A stretch of 64,000 bases of DNA, taken from positions 12,208,501 to 12,272,500 of the forward strand of contig NC_051094.1 in NCBI RefSeq assembly GCF_901709675.1. The letters are read 5' to 3'. The DNA is from Syngnathus acus. Taxonomy: Eukaryota; Chordata; Actinopteri; Syngnathiformes; Syngnathidae. The notes beneath the pieces are model-generated. The model searched no databases. It saw only the letters and a list, made by a program, of their open reading frames with translations, and was not told the origin of the DNA. Both the position numbers and the translations under genes were made by a program. Positions 1 to 11,540 of this stretch are shown here, piece after piece; position 1 is the stretch's first letter, and each line of letters begins with the position of its first letter.

Positions 1-1800
1 CCGTCGTCACACACGCACACCAATGCACATGCTCACACACTTACACGACTCACAAAATGTTGCAGGCAATCGGCTTTATCGTTCCTGAAATGGACTACAG
101 TGAACCAGCTCAAATTTACGGGACGGCGTTCACCAAAAACACCTCCTTGCATTTGCTGAAACTTTCTAATTCACTGTTTTGAGGATCAGTCCAAAGTCAC
201 ATCTTTTATGAAAGTACTGCTTTGATGCCATCCCGTGGTATCCCAATCAACTATTTTGAATTGAGCGGAAGAACTTTAATTTAGTAAGGGCACAATAATT
301 TGCAGCCTTCTTGTTGGCAATTTTAGGAAATTGCAAACCCCTAGGATGGTGTCACTGTATACTGAATTTGACCTTTAAAATTTTGGATGTCCCACTTATG
401 GAATGTTTCTTTTTTCATAACTTGCTGCTCTCTGACACAAGCAAAAATCACAAGAGCTATTTTTTTCTTCTTCAACAACGTCCACTTTTATGCCTCTCGG
501 TGACTCTTCCAGTCTCTCTTTATCTCAGCTGCAGCCTGTTGATGGAACTGACACTCTAAGCTCAGTGGCCACTTCCCTCTGAGGACATCTGTTTGAAGTC
601 TGACAATAGCAAGCAATGGTCGATGTCATCTGGATCTTGGGCCTGTTTAAATGCAGATTCTCTCAAAACAGGAAGCTGCTCGATGGTATCAATTTTGCTA
701 TTTACGTCCTTGTCAGAGAACAGCAAGTTGTGCTGAAAAGTACTGACACATTGTTGATTGTGTATTCAAAACTTCACTAAATGTGACAGTCCATTTTAGG
801 TTCATCCTGAAGTTTTACCCAAAAGCCCGATATGCCAAAATTTTGTGAGCAGTGTATCGCCGTGTAAAGATACACAAGAGGGAGCGAGGAGCCCAAGCAC
901 TGTGTAGCCTGCTTTATACGCAAAACACTGTAACGTAAAATGAAAATGACGCCATGGATCAACGGGCGTTTCTTCATGCACAATTGAAAAGGACAACTGT
1001 ACCGCAAAGCATGCCAAATGTTTCTTCTTTACAACCCAACGAGTGTTGAATGACAACGCATCATTCTGTTCTATGGTGCAATCAACACATCCTCAGCCAA
1101 ATATCTGCATCAGTGCCTGCTTGGTGCAAACAACTCGCACACTGCATAGTGTAGTTATGGCGACCAATTGTCTCCGGATGTCACGACAAACTGTCTACAG
1201 CCGCTAAGGACAACAGCAATGATTTAGCTAATGCTCTCCGAATGACTTTCACACGCTTGCAATGTCAGTATAATTCCATTACTGTAGGTTGCATACTCAA
1301 GGTGAAGCGGTAATGGCACATGCATATATGCTTCAATTCCATGCGAGCTAAAAGTCGTGTCTTTTGGGGAAAAAGATGGAAACATCTGCATTATCTGTGT
1401 TATTTGTGATACAAGGGCATTTGGAAAAGTACTGCTGTAATAGGATTTTGTGATATAATTATACTTTGTAAAGGCTGTACATTTGTAAGCAATTCCTGTT
1501 TTTTTTAAATTCTGTGTTTATTAGAGAATACAACAACACCTCAAATGGTAATGTCACTTTATATCCTGCTTTTCACATAACACTTATCCTTGAATAATAA
1601 TATAAATCCACACAATAAAGCTTTTTTTGCCGATTGCCTACTTGCTTCTTGCATGCATGTTTCATGTCCTTAGGTTTCATCGGGCAATATCAGATGCTAC
1701 TTATCATTCACGGGAGATACAGCAAGCACGTGCACATATTATACATAAAAAGGATGATTCCCTGCCCTTTTGTCTATCAGAAGAAAAAAGTGCCCTTCTT
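1..1800. other. Gene-free stretch, nothing recognised
   Basis: Moderately AT-rich sequence with only short chance reading frames on both strands. I see no conserved protein motif, no RNA gene and no convincing exon bounded by splice sites. It could be distal sequence of a gene outside the window, but nothing here supports that. Confidence 0.5.
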
Positions 1801-1804
1801 AGTG

Positions 1805-2180
1805 TTGGCACGTGAGTGAACGATTCGTGCAAAAGAACGAATCTTTTCAGTAAACGAGAGTGAACGAATACTTTCCTAAAGTGATTCTTTTTTCAGTTCA
1901 TATGACTTCAACCAGTAGGTGTCGGTAATGCACATTGAAGCTGGTGCCAGCTCGCCGTAAAACAAAACGAAGAAGAAAATGACGTAACTTCCCATTCACG
2001 AACGAGTCGTGAATTGCATTTCCCGTTCACCAGCTGAATGGATCTGTGAGTGAACGAATCACTGAGTGAGTGATTTGCATTTCCAGTTCATCGCGAGAAC
2101 GGATCAGTGAGGGAACGATTCAATGGGTGAACTGCCTTCCCGTGCATCAACGGATCAGTCAGTGAACGTGTTGCGTCTCC
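1805..2180. repeat. Degenerate short repeats built on a GAACGAATC-like motif
   Basis: Variants of GTGAACGAATCA and its complement recur about ten times over this stretch (for example near 1815, 1830, 1850, 2000, 2055, 2110 and 2160). A further patch lies at about 2715-2785. The spacing is irregular, so this is not a simple tandem array. It resembles the low-complexity ends of a non-autonomous transposon, but I cannot assign a family. Confidence 0.4.
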
Positions 2181-2474
2181 CTCCTCGTCTCGGGGAGATT
2201 ATGCTTTTCTTTGGGTAATCTTGATTTTATAACACTTATAGTAGTTTTTAAATAACGTGTATGCATATATACGCCTAAATATTGTTATCCAATATATCTA
2301 CTGCAATTTCACATTGGATTGCTGGTTTGAAATTCACTTTTAATATTATTATTATCATTTTTAATAAACATTTTTGTTAAAACTTGTCTGGTGTTTTATT
2401 CCTTGTTTTTATGTTCGCCAATTAAAACATAAAAATCAGACATTTGGTTAACTGCTTTATATGACAATATGTGT

Positions 2475-2860
2475 AGGTACACCTCATGGACACTTCAATA
2501 GGTACACTACACAAGGTAAAAAAAAAAAAAAGAATAAATTAAGGGTTAATTGCACAATAAAAGCACATTTAGGCATATTCTCACACCTGGGATCGAACCA
2601 CCCTCTTACCGAGCAAGAGTCCGTATCATTAACCAGTCGGCTATTTCGACAAGGTATCTCGTTGTCGTCTGCAATCTTTTGTACTAGTGATGTGCATTCC
2701 AGTTTTTAAGTGAACTGAATCTTTAGAATCGGTTCACTCAAAATATTTGTTCAAAAGAATCGTTCATCGAATCGTTCGCTACACTTTCTTATTTATGTAT
2801 TCTTTTTTTTTTTTACCTCGTGCAGTGTACCTATTGTAGTGTCCATGAGGTGCACCTAAT
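2475..2860. mobile_element. Inverted-repeat-bounded segment, possible non-autonomous element
   Basis: The left end (about 2475-2507) contains GGTACACCTCATGGACACTT, and the right end (about 2825-2857) contains its near complement, GTGTCCATGAGGTGCACC. These form roughly 30 bp imperfect inverted repeats around about 320 bp. The same 'cactccattaggtacacc' theme recurs in the satellite that follows at 2930. The array may therefore have grown from one end of this element. No transposase is present. Confidence 0.4.
2585..2652 (-). pseudogene. tRNA-like sequence (A box and B box), degenerate
   Basis: On the minus strand an A-box-like TAGCCGACTGG (2633-2643) is followed by a perfect-looking B box GGTTCGATCCC (2589-2599) at normal internal-promoter spacing. 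The T-stem pairs poorly and I cannot build an acceptor stem. This is therefore a tRNA pseudogene or the head of a tRNA-derived SINE, not a functional tRNA. Confidence 0.35.
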
Positions 2861-2929
2861 CACAGGCCACTTCAATAGGGAAAAGTGAAAGTGAAAGGTG
2901 CCACACCCGCCCTCACCCCCACCTCCTGA

Positions 2930-5265
2930 TTGGCTGTTTGATCTGTGACGTCACTTGGACACTCCATTAGGTACACCGCCATTTTCAAGTGTACCTAATA
3001 ACAGGCCACTTTATTAGGGAAATATCATGGTCAAAGGTCACGTGTCAAGCTCGAGTCCTCGGGGCCGCATTCCAACATGTTTTCGAAGTGACCCTCGTTA
3101 AGCGCACCTGCGTGAAAAGTTTTAGCTCCTGCAGAACGTGAAAGGAGCTAAAACTTTTCACGCAGGTGCGCTTAACGAGGGAATCACACGGACACTCCAT
3201 TAGGTACACCGCCATTTTCAAGTGTGCCTAATAACAGGCCACTTTATTAGGGAAATATCACGGTCAAAGGTCACAGGTGTCAAGCTCTAGTCCTCGGGGC
3301 CGCGTTCCAACATGTTTTCCAAGATTCCCTCGTTAAGCGCACCTGCGTGAAAAGTTTTAGCTCCTTTCACGTTCTGCAGGAGCTAAAACTTTTCACGCAG
3401 GTGCGCTTAACGAGGGAATCACACGGACACTCCATTAGGTACACCGCCATTTTCAAGTGTACCTAATAACAGGCCACTTTATTAGGGAAATATCACGGTC
3501 AAAGGTCACAGGTGTCAAGCTCTAGTCCTCGGGGCCGCGTTCCAACATGTTTTCCAAGATTCCCTCGTTAAGCGCACCTGCGTGAAAAGTTTTAGCTCCT
3601 TTCACGTTCTGCAGGAGCTAAAACTTTTCACGCAGGTGCGCTTAACGAGGGAATCACACGGACACTCCATTAGGTACACCGCCATTTTCAAGTGTACCTA
3701 ATAACAGGCCACTTTATTAGGGAAATATCATGGTCAAAGGTCACAGGTGTCAAGCTCTAGTCCTCGGGGCCGCATTCCAACATGTTTTCCAAGATTCCCT
3801 CGTTAAGTGCACCTGCGTGAAAAGTTTTAGCTCCAGCAGAACGTGAAAGGAGCTAAAACTTTTCACGCAGGTGTGTTTAACGAGGGTAACTTGGAAAACA
3901 TATTGGAACGCGGCCCCTCAAGGACTGGAGGTCGACACCCTGGTTTAAGTGAAAAGTGCCACACCCGCCCTCACCCCCACTTTCTGATTGGCTGTTTGAT
4001 CTGTGACGTCACTTGGACACTCCATTAGGTACACCGCCATTTTCAAGTGTACCTAATAACAGGCCACTTTATTAGGTAAATATCATGGTCAAAGGTCACA
4101 GGTGTCAAGCTCTAGTCCTCGGGGCCGCATTCCAACATGTTTTCCAAGATTCCCTCGTTAAGTGCACCTGCGTGAAAAGTTTTAGCTCCAGCAGAACGTG
4201 AAAGGAGCTAAAACTTTTCACGCAGGTGTGTTTAACGAGGGTAACTTGGAAAACATATTGGAACGCGGCCCCTCGAGGACTGGAGGTCGACACCCTGTTT
4301 TAAGTGAAAAGTGCCACACCCGCCCTCACCCCCACTTTCTGATTGGCTGTTTGATCGGTGACGTCACTTGGACACTCCATTAGGTACACCGCCATTTTCA
4401 AGTGTACCTAATAACAGGCCACTTTATTAGGTAAATATCATGGTCAAAGGTCACAGGTGTCAAGCTCTAGTCCTCGGGGCCGCATTCCAACATGTTTTCC
4501 AAGATTCCCTCGTTAAGTGCACCTGCGTGAAAAGTTTTAGCTCCAGCAGAACGTGAAAGGAGCTAAAACTTTTCACGCAGGTGTGTTTAACGAGGGTAAC
4601 TTGGAATACATATTGGAACGCGGCCCCTCGAGGACTGGAGGTCGACACCCTGTTTTAAGTGAAAAGTGCCACACCCGCCCTCACCCCCACTTTCTGATTG
4701 GCTGTTTGATCGGTGACGTCACTTGGACACTCCATTAGGTACACCGCCATTTTCAAGTGTACCTAATAACAGGCCACTTTATTAGGTAAATATCATGGTC
4801 AAAGGTCACAGGTGTCAAGCTCTAGTCCTCGGGGCCGCATTCCAACATGTTTTCCAAGATTCCCTCGTTAAGTGCACCTGCGTGAAAAGTTTTAGCTCCA
4901 GCAGAACGTGAAAGGAGCTAAAACTTTTCACGCAGGTGTGTTTAACGAGGGTAACGTGGAATACATATTGGAACGCGGCCCCTCGAGGACTGGAGGTCGA
5001 CACCCTGGTTTAAGTGAAAAGTGCCACACCCGCCCTCACCCCCACTTTCTGATTGGCTGTTTGATCTGTGACGTCACTTGGACACTCCATTAGGTACACC
5101 GACATTTTCAGGTGTTCTTAATAACAGGCCAATTCATTAGGGAAAAATCATGGTCAAAGCTTAAATGAAAGTGAAAAGTGCCACACCCGCCCTCACCCCC
5201 ACTTTCTGATTGGCTGTTTGATCTGTGACGTCACTTGGACACTCCATTAGGTACACATTCGTGAA
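2930..5265. repeat. Tandem satellite of palindromic units (about 236 bp, then 355 bp)
   Basis: About three units of roughly 236 bp (boundaries near 3181, 3416 and 3653) pass into units of exactly 355 bp (landmark TGACGTCAC near 4002, 4357, 4712 and 5067), ending in a partial unit near 5225. Each unit contains a large inverted repeat. In the short units, 43 bp arms at about 3325-3420 are perfect complements around a 12 nt loop. In the long units the paired region extends to about 90 bp per arm with mismatches. A second small hairpin, TTAGGTACAC / GTGTACCTAA, repeats in every unit. CCAAT-like GATTGGCTG and CRE-like TGACGTCA also recur, but I have no evidence of transcription. The short reading frames here are artefacts of the array. 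Confidence 0.9.
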
Positions 5266-6219
5266 GACCATGCCAGCCGACACACATTATGCCGACATTG
5301 ATGTTTTAATTTTGTATTTGTTGATGGTGTTATTACATTGAATGTGTTTGTGTTTGAATAAAAGGTTGAAAAAAAAAACGACAGACAACAATGAAGACTG
5401 CATTTTTATTCTAATTTTTAATCTATCGTTATTTAATACCACGAATGAGTGAAAAGTCTAATTTCAAAGTAGTCAAAGTTAAAAAAAACAAGTGATTGAC
5501 TTGGTGCAGTGCACACCGGTGACCTCTGGTGGTTAAAACTATAAAGCTATGTAGAGCCTGAAAATGAGTATTTTAAAGAGGGCAAAGAGTGAGGCATCCA
5601 CCACTTATGTTGACATAAAGCTGACCAAAACCATCAGTGTGATTAAAATACATTTTATTGGCAGAAAAAATCTTTTGAGTAAAACTATCTTCTCGGTCGA
5701 GTACACGAGCGATGCGTGTGGTTTGATATGAAACATTTGGCAAACAAAATTGGACAGGAAAAACATGACAATCTTCACTATAACTATACATACACTCAAG
5801 GAAAAACTGCTTCTCTTTGTCAAAGACACTCTAAATGAATTAAAAGCATATCAAAGAGTATACAATATTTCAGCGACAAATTACAATTTTGAATTAACAC
5901 AGGCTTCACATCCAGATGAGAGCGTAGTTTGTTTCTTCTTTGGCATGCACCCACTGCAAAGGAATTTAGACTGAAAGAAGGAAAGTGCTTTTCTACCTGT
6001 CTTGACTTTGTAACAACTTTAGTATTACTCTCGCTTCTAGGTAACTGCTCCTGGCTTTACATAGTAACAATTCCAGGTCACTTTGTTTGCCTTAGCTATG
6101 CAAAAAGCTTCATTTCTTATGCTGCAGAAATCCCGCATGGGTAGAAAAAAAAATCATTTTAACATTTGCGCTTATAATTCCTTTGCAAAGTGATGGAGAA
6201 TGACAGCCCATCTGTATCT
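5266..6219 (-). other. Region downstream of chmp7, likely containing its 3' UTR
   Basis: No coding signal. Minus-strand AATAAA hexamers occur at 5654-5659 and 5405-5410. The nearer one would give chmp7 a 3' UTR of about 560 nt. The exact cleavage site cannot be read from sequence alone. Confidence 0.45.
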
Positions 6220-9200
6220 TTAGAGAGTCAGTTGCTTGAGTTCTTCTTCCAGCTGCTTGGTGCCGACATTCATGTCCGTGTCAGGGACGGCGGGTAGCAA
6301 ATCCAACAGGTCGTCACCCGGGATGCTCGGCAGGGGCTCGCTTGGAACCTCAGAAATCGTGTTGGATTCATCCAATAGCGATTTCAGTTCTTCTTCCAAC
6401 TCGTCATCATCTACAAAAACAAATAGTGATCAAATACAACACTTCCTCAAATAGTGGCGCCCTTCCATTGTGATGGTTATGAACTGGTCATTCTGCACTT
6501 CACTGATTAACAGACATGACTGGTCACACGTGATTAAAAATCCATGGATATTAAATCTAATTTTCTTTTTAAAAATGTTTGACTTGACAGTATAATATAG
6601 CCAACCAAATGCGGGTTGTGATGCTTATTTATAAATGTTGACATTTTTAGGACATTTAAACAACAAAGTTTAGGAATCTGATAAGTAAGCAGAATAAAAG
6701 CCTTTTGGAAAAATACGAATTAAGGATTCTAAGACATCCTGCAAATAAGACCGCTCCTTATTGAAAGCACAACTGACCATTATTTGAAAATCTCAGTACA
6801 GTAGATCCGATTATGAAGAAAGGACAATTTGACGTACCTCCACTGGTGAATACTCCAGATATGGCTTGGTTCACATCATCTTGTTTGTCACATAACTGTG
6901 TCAATGATAAAGGCTTTGTTTAGATGTGTCCAACTGAATCCAAAGTAAGCAATCAAAGTTTTCAAATGAACTTGCCTCTTGGATTTGATCAAGAAGGCTA
7001 TCTGCACCTGCCACCGTCACGTCCTCGAGAGACAGTCTGAGGCTGGTCATTCCCGCTTGGTAAGCTTGTAGAACCTGCAAGAACAAGACAGACTTTTAGT
7101 CCTTGGTGTGAATGTTGATTTTCAGCCTGTTTGTTTTCTAACGGTCTACCATTTTATCGGTGTGCGACTGGGCTATGCGATCCAGTATGCCTCGAATAGA
7201 CTCTAGCTGCCCAAACAAGTTGTCTGCTCTCTTTTCTGCCCTTTTACAGCCTCTCAAACACCTCAGTGCCTGTTGAAGGGACAATAAATAGGAGCACGAA
7301 ATGGACTGAATTTCATTTGGTCGCTCATGTTTTGGAGCATCTTAAGCCTTCACCTGTGTTTTCTTCCCTTCTCGAAGTAAAGCTCTTGCTTCTTTTCTGC
7401 ACCTGAACACAAGAAATAGAAAAGAGCTTGATAAGAAATTTGCCTTAAAGATTGTGTGTTAATGCTCAGTGAGTGGTGACCAAGCAGTAAGTCAAACAAA
7501 GACATGAGCACTACATCACGAGAGGGCGGACTGTTTAATCAATGGCGTATCCACAGAATTAAACTAAATAGACCCAGATTTCACACTGATAAAATACATC
7601 GGTGAGCGGATTGTGATGAAATCATCATTCCTTCAATATCTTTACTTTTTCAAATATGTGCCTTCGATCAATAATGGTAGGGAAACAGTGCACTGAAATA
7701 CCGTCGCATTACAGATTTTAAAGGGGTCAATGGGACATAGCATAGACATTTGATTTTGTTTATTATTTGTAAACAAACTGCTAGCCAAGTGAAATTTAAA
7801 TTTAACAACCATAAAAAATAGATTGTTTAATCGCATTACTTGAACCCTGAGCAACTGTTATTAGTAGTGGATGTACTTATCAGCCTCCAGGCCCAGTTTG
7901 TCCAGACGATCCACCAGCGGTTTCTCACTACGCTGCAACTGATAAACTCCGATATCAACATCACTGACACTGGAGACGCGACTCTGCCCAGCTTGGCAAA
8001 ATTTAACAATCTGTAAATAAATACAAAATAAACAAAACATAAGATGTCAGCTAGGAGAAAAAGAAGAATGAGCGGTTGTTTGTTGAGTGATGAGTTCTGA
8101 AGTTTACCTTCTCCCCCTCATGCAAGGAGACCGCGACTTGTTTCTCCCTCTGCAGCTGCAGAAGAGCCATGCATAGGGTGCTTTCATCGGCACACACGCT
8201 GGAGGAGAGTGTCCACAGGTCTTGAAATGACATGACGGAGCGATTTGCAAATTCACTGCTTTGGTAAATCCGGAGAACTTCGGCTGCTTTCTCCTGGAAA
8301 GAACAATAAAGACTGGAGTGAGCAGGAAAGAAAAAAAAAAAAGCATTGATGTAGACAATAGCAGCCTTATCTGTTTGTGATTGATCAACTGACACAGGAG
8401 CTCTGCTACAGTAAAAAAAAGTTGAACACCGTGCTTTCACTGACACTGGATGATTAATTACGTAAGCACGTGCAGGGTTTTGATTTTATGGTGGGGGAAT
8501 TTATATTCCAGATGTGCATTTATTTGTAATGTCTTAAGCATGTAAATGGAGCGTAGCGTGTTATGCCAATGGCCACTTAGGGTACCTTATTGAGAACTGC
8601 CGGCTCTACAAAAAGAAATAAAAATAATACAAAATAATGATGTCAAAACACACTCATAGACTTAATCTTACAAAAATGTGCAACCTTCTGTCAATCTGCA
8701 ATCTGTATTATTTTATGGCCAGTGTCTTTCTAATCTGATTCTGCTGCACATAAACGGAAGATGAGCAACACACCTTAACCAGGTCGATGACAACAAAAGA
8801 CTCCTCCGAAAGTAGTCTGCTTCCTCCCAGCAAAGAGGAGAAGGTCCATTTCAGAGGCTTCACCAACAGGAGACCAACACCCCAGGACAGCCAGCCGCAA
8901 TCAACATTGGCAGCAAACTCAGACTCCCTCTGAAGCTTCCCACATCTGGATGAGGTGAAAAGGAAATATAGTGGAACCACAATTTCCGGAACCAACGGAC
9001 AGGAAAAAGTGACTGCCTTGATGCAGTAGTTGTCAAAGTATGTTAGCTCAGGAATTGGTTGCTGTTTACTGGCACTGTGACGCAATAAACAGACACATAC
9101 TAGTACACATATTTCAGGGTTACGCTGCTGTTTTCACGGATGTACAGTAAGACAAGAGCAGGGTAAGTGATGTGCCGACGTGGTGGCCATGTTGGATGGG

Positions 9201-9932
9201 GCAACTATCCAAAGTGACAGTCCCAAACAAGGGAATGGAAAAGCATGGACGTTAGCTAAGCATCACCATAGGCATGCACCTCAAAAGGAACATAATAGAA
9301 ATATGAATGTATTACTACTTACTTGTGGTGTTAACATAACAAAATGTAGAAAAGGTGAAGTGCTGTGAATACTTTGCAGATGTATTGTTTGGATACACAG
9401 ATCTGTTTGTAACAGATATTGACTTAACTGTAAAAGACTGACATGGGCCAAGGAACATATAGTTACATATAGCCCAACAACAATTCACATGTAGGTGTAC
9501 TTTATGTAGTTTAAATAATATAACATGCAAGTTTATTATTTAGCACGAACCTGGAAAAACAACATGAGCCTAGGAGGAAGATAATATCTAGATATTATAG
9601 ACTACCCGCCCCCCCAAAAAAAATTTCTGAAATTGGAGCATACAGTACAGTATTTACCTAGACATGGAGTGGATGACAGTCGTCAAGCCCAGAGGTGATT
9701 TTTCTTTCCTACTGAAAGTCTTGTTGAGGTCCTGCAGATTGGCACACACGGCACGGCGGTCCCTGCAGCTTTGCACGATCAGAGCCGTCCAGAAGTCCAT
9801 TTTACTGTCCCAGTCCATCGTGTTGACGTCGCGGTTATCCTTGAAGTCGGAGAATAGAAAATCCATCCGTTCGTCGTCGTCCCATTCGGAGGGAAATGTC
9901 GTTTTGACGGCGCCCGTCATGTTTGTTGGCAT
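6220..9932 (-). CDS. chmp7: Charged multivesicular body protein 7 (ESCRT-III-related), 9 coding exons
   Basis: CHMP7 combines an ESCRT-II-like N-terminal half with an ESCRT-III (Snf7-type) C-terminal half. It recruits ESCRT-III to the nuclear envelope for resealing after mitosis and also acts in endosomal sorting. Exons in order: 9658-9932, 8774-8945, 8108-8293, 7877-8010, 7354-7402, 7150-7269, 6976-7074, 6838-6895, 6220-6410. They join in frame to 427 codons (human protein 453). Residues about 1-211 are the winged-helix part (SWGVGLLLVKPLKW near 110). Residues about 215-420 are the basic, coiled Snf7 core, with AYQAGMTSLRLSLEDVTV near 317. The tail LEEELKQLTL fits a MIM-type motif that binds MIT domains. 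The ATG at 9932 is followed by MPTNMTGAV, and the conserved EWDDDERMDFLFSDFK follows. The seventh exon ends at a GC donor. Orthology is certain. Confidence 0.96.
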
Positions 9933-11316
9933 TCTAATAGTAAATGCTAGTGCATTTTATAACAGCGGATGTTTCTCGCAGCACTTCCGGTGTCAGCTTG
10001 AGATTCCGGAAATGGGTGATCTCTTCGCAAATTTTAATTATTTATTTGCAAACTCCTCGTTCTCTCATTTTGTAGCATCTTCATGCTTCCCATCGGAAAG
10101 CTCATGCAGGAGACGGGGGGAAACAACAGGGGAGCGAGGGCGGACTATTATTCTATGCGGTTTCATGGAGACGGCAACTACAAATGACGTCACATCTTTG
10201 GAACGCGTCACTAAACGAAAGCAAATAAATCTCTGTTACTGAATTATCGCAACACTTCTACTTTATGATTCATGTTTCAGGTGGAATTAACTCAAACTCT
10301 ACCTCAATACTGAAATTCTGCAAATTAATCAAGTCTGTATGTTAATAGGAATGTACAGACTAACTGCTTGCGGTGTTTTGTTCAATGTGTGTAATGTAAG
10401 ATGTTCATTGTGTAACTGTGCTCCCTCTTGAATAGGACTGCCCTGCAAAATATTTATTTTTTATCTCAATGGGATTTTTGCTGGTTAAATAAAGGTTGAA
10501 AAATATAATGAAAACAAAATCTATTATTTGTTTGCCCCCTGCAAACATCTTGTATTTAAAGACACTTAAATCAAATGTGTATTACTGCAAAAAAGCATAA
10601 GGATATAGTATCCAAACTCAGACCTGCTGCACTGGTAACAATGGTTGACATTTTTTTTCATTTTTTAATCAGATTTGTAAGAAAACCTTTTCCTTGATTT
10701 TCATATCTGCCCTAGTTTTCTCTAGCACACCAAATGTTTGTCATAGCTGTAGATGGCAATGCACAAGCTTTTTAAAGGTCAAATTTAAAAGCAAAAAAAA
10801 TAAATAAGATTTTTCAAAACTGATGTGCTGGAAAAAAAAATAAAGATTTTTTTAAAAATCAAAATGTGCTTAGGGACACACAAAGCCACCTTTTATCAAA
10901 TCTGTTGTTGACCAGTCTAATTGTAGCTTTTTAAAAGTTTACATGCATAACATTCAGTATATCACTTTTACCAGTTATCAGACGAAACATAATTTTCTAG
11001 TGGCTGATTCAATAAATGCACATACATTTCAACAATAATATACATGTAGAAACAGTGATTTGGCATTTCAGTCAGCATAGCACTGAGGCGGTATTATGAG
11101 TAATATATTTTAAACTTTTTTTAAGTTAGTCATTTACAACATCCTGTGAAATAGCAAAACCTCACTGCAAGTGCATCTCAATAAATTACAATTGTAGAAA
11201 AATTAAATTTACTTTGGTAGTTCAAATCAAAAAGCGAAACTCATCCAGACTCATTTTCAGTATATGATTTATCGGTAAACTATAATCATTAAAATTGTTC
11301 AAATTAATATTTGATC

Positions 11317-11347
<31 letters not shown>

Positions 11348-11467
11348 TGTGTGCGTGTGTATAGTGGATCTATTATCTATAAGCAGCAGTGATACATTAT
11401 TCGGTTTTTCCTCTCTTCCTAAATAAATTATTATTTAACCTGAATAAATAAAGTTTTCCAAACCTAA
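9933..11467. other. chmp7 upstream region and chmp7-lgi3 spacer
   Basis: The first about 300 bp upstream of the chmp7 start should hold its promoter and 5' UTR; it is less AT-rich than the rest and contains TGACGTCA at about 10187. From about 10250 onward the sequence is AT-rich, with A and T runs and a (GT)n tract at 11317-11360. No gene is visible. A plus-strand frame overlapping the first chmp7 exon is a shadow. Confidence 0.5.
11317..11360. repeat. (GT)n microsatellite
   Basis: A simple TG dinucleotide run of about 40 bp with a few interruptions, lying between lgi3 and chmp7. Confidence 0.9.
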
Positions 11468-11473
11468 TTTATT
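11468..11473 (-). terminator. Candidate lgi3 polyadenylation signal
   Basis: The plus strand reads TTTATT, that is AATAAA on the minus strand, about 68 nt beyond the lgi3 stop codon. The position suits a very short 3' UTR, but other sites further away are possible. Confidence 0.4.
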
Positions 11474-11540
11474 GAGATGCACCTGAATACTCCTGCACGT
11501 TTTTGTTTTTTGTTGGCACAACACATTGTCTCTCACATTT

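Noticed and set aside
3843-5093. Repeated 61-62 residue frames on both strands
   Set aside because: Identical frames recur every 355 bp because the DNA is a satellite; there is no start context, splice context or homology.
2930-5265. CRISPR-like array of regular repeats
   Set aside because: The units are contiguous with no unique spacers, and the DNA is a vertebrate nuclear locus.
8586-8605. A 20 bp segment in a chmp7 intron flanked by AG and GT on the minus strand, looking like a micro-exon
   Set aside because: The flanking exons already join in phase (LVK-EKAAEV) exactly as in the family; adding 20 bp would break the frame.
9664-10242. A 192-codon plus-strand frame over the chmp7 start
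   Set aside because: It is antisense to the first chmp7 exon, shows no homology, and the minus-strand reading is clearly conserved.
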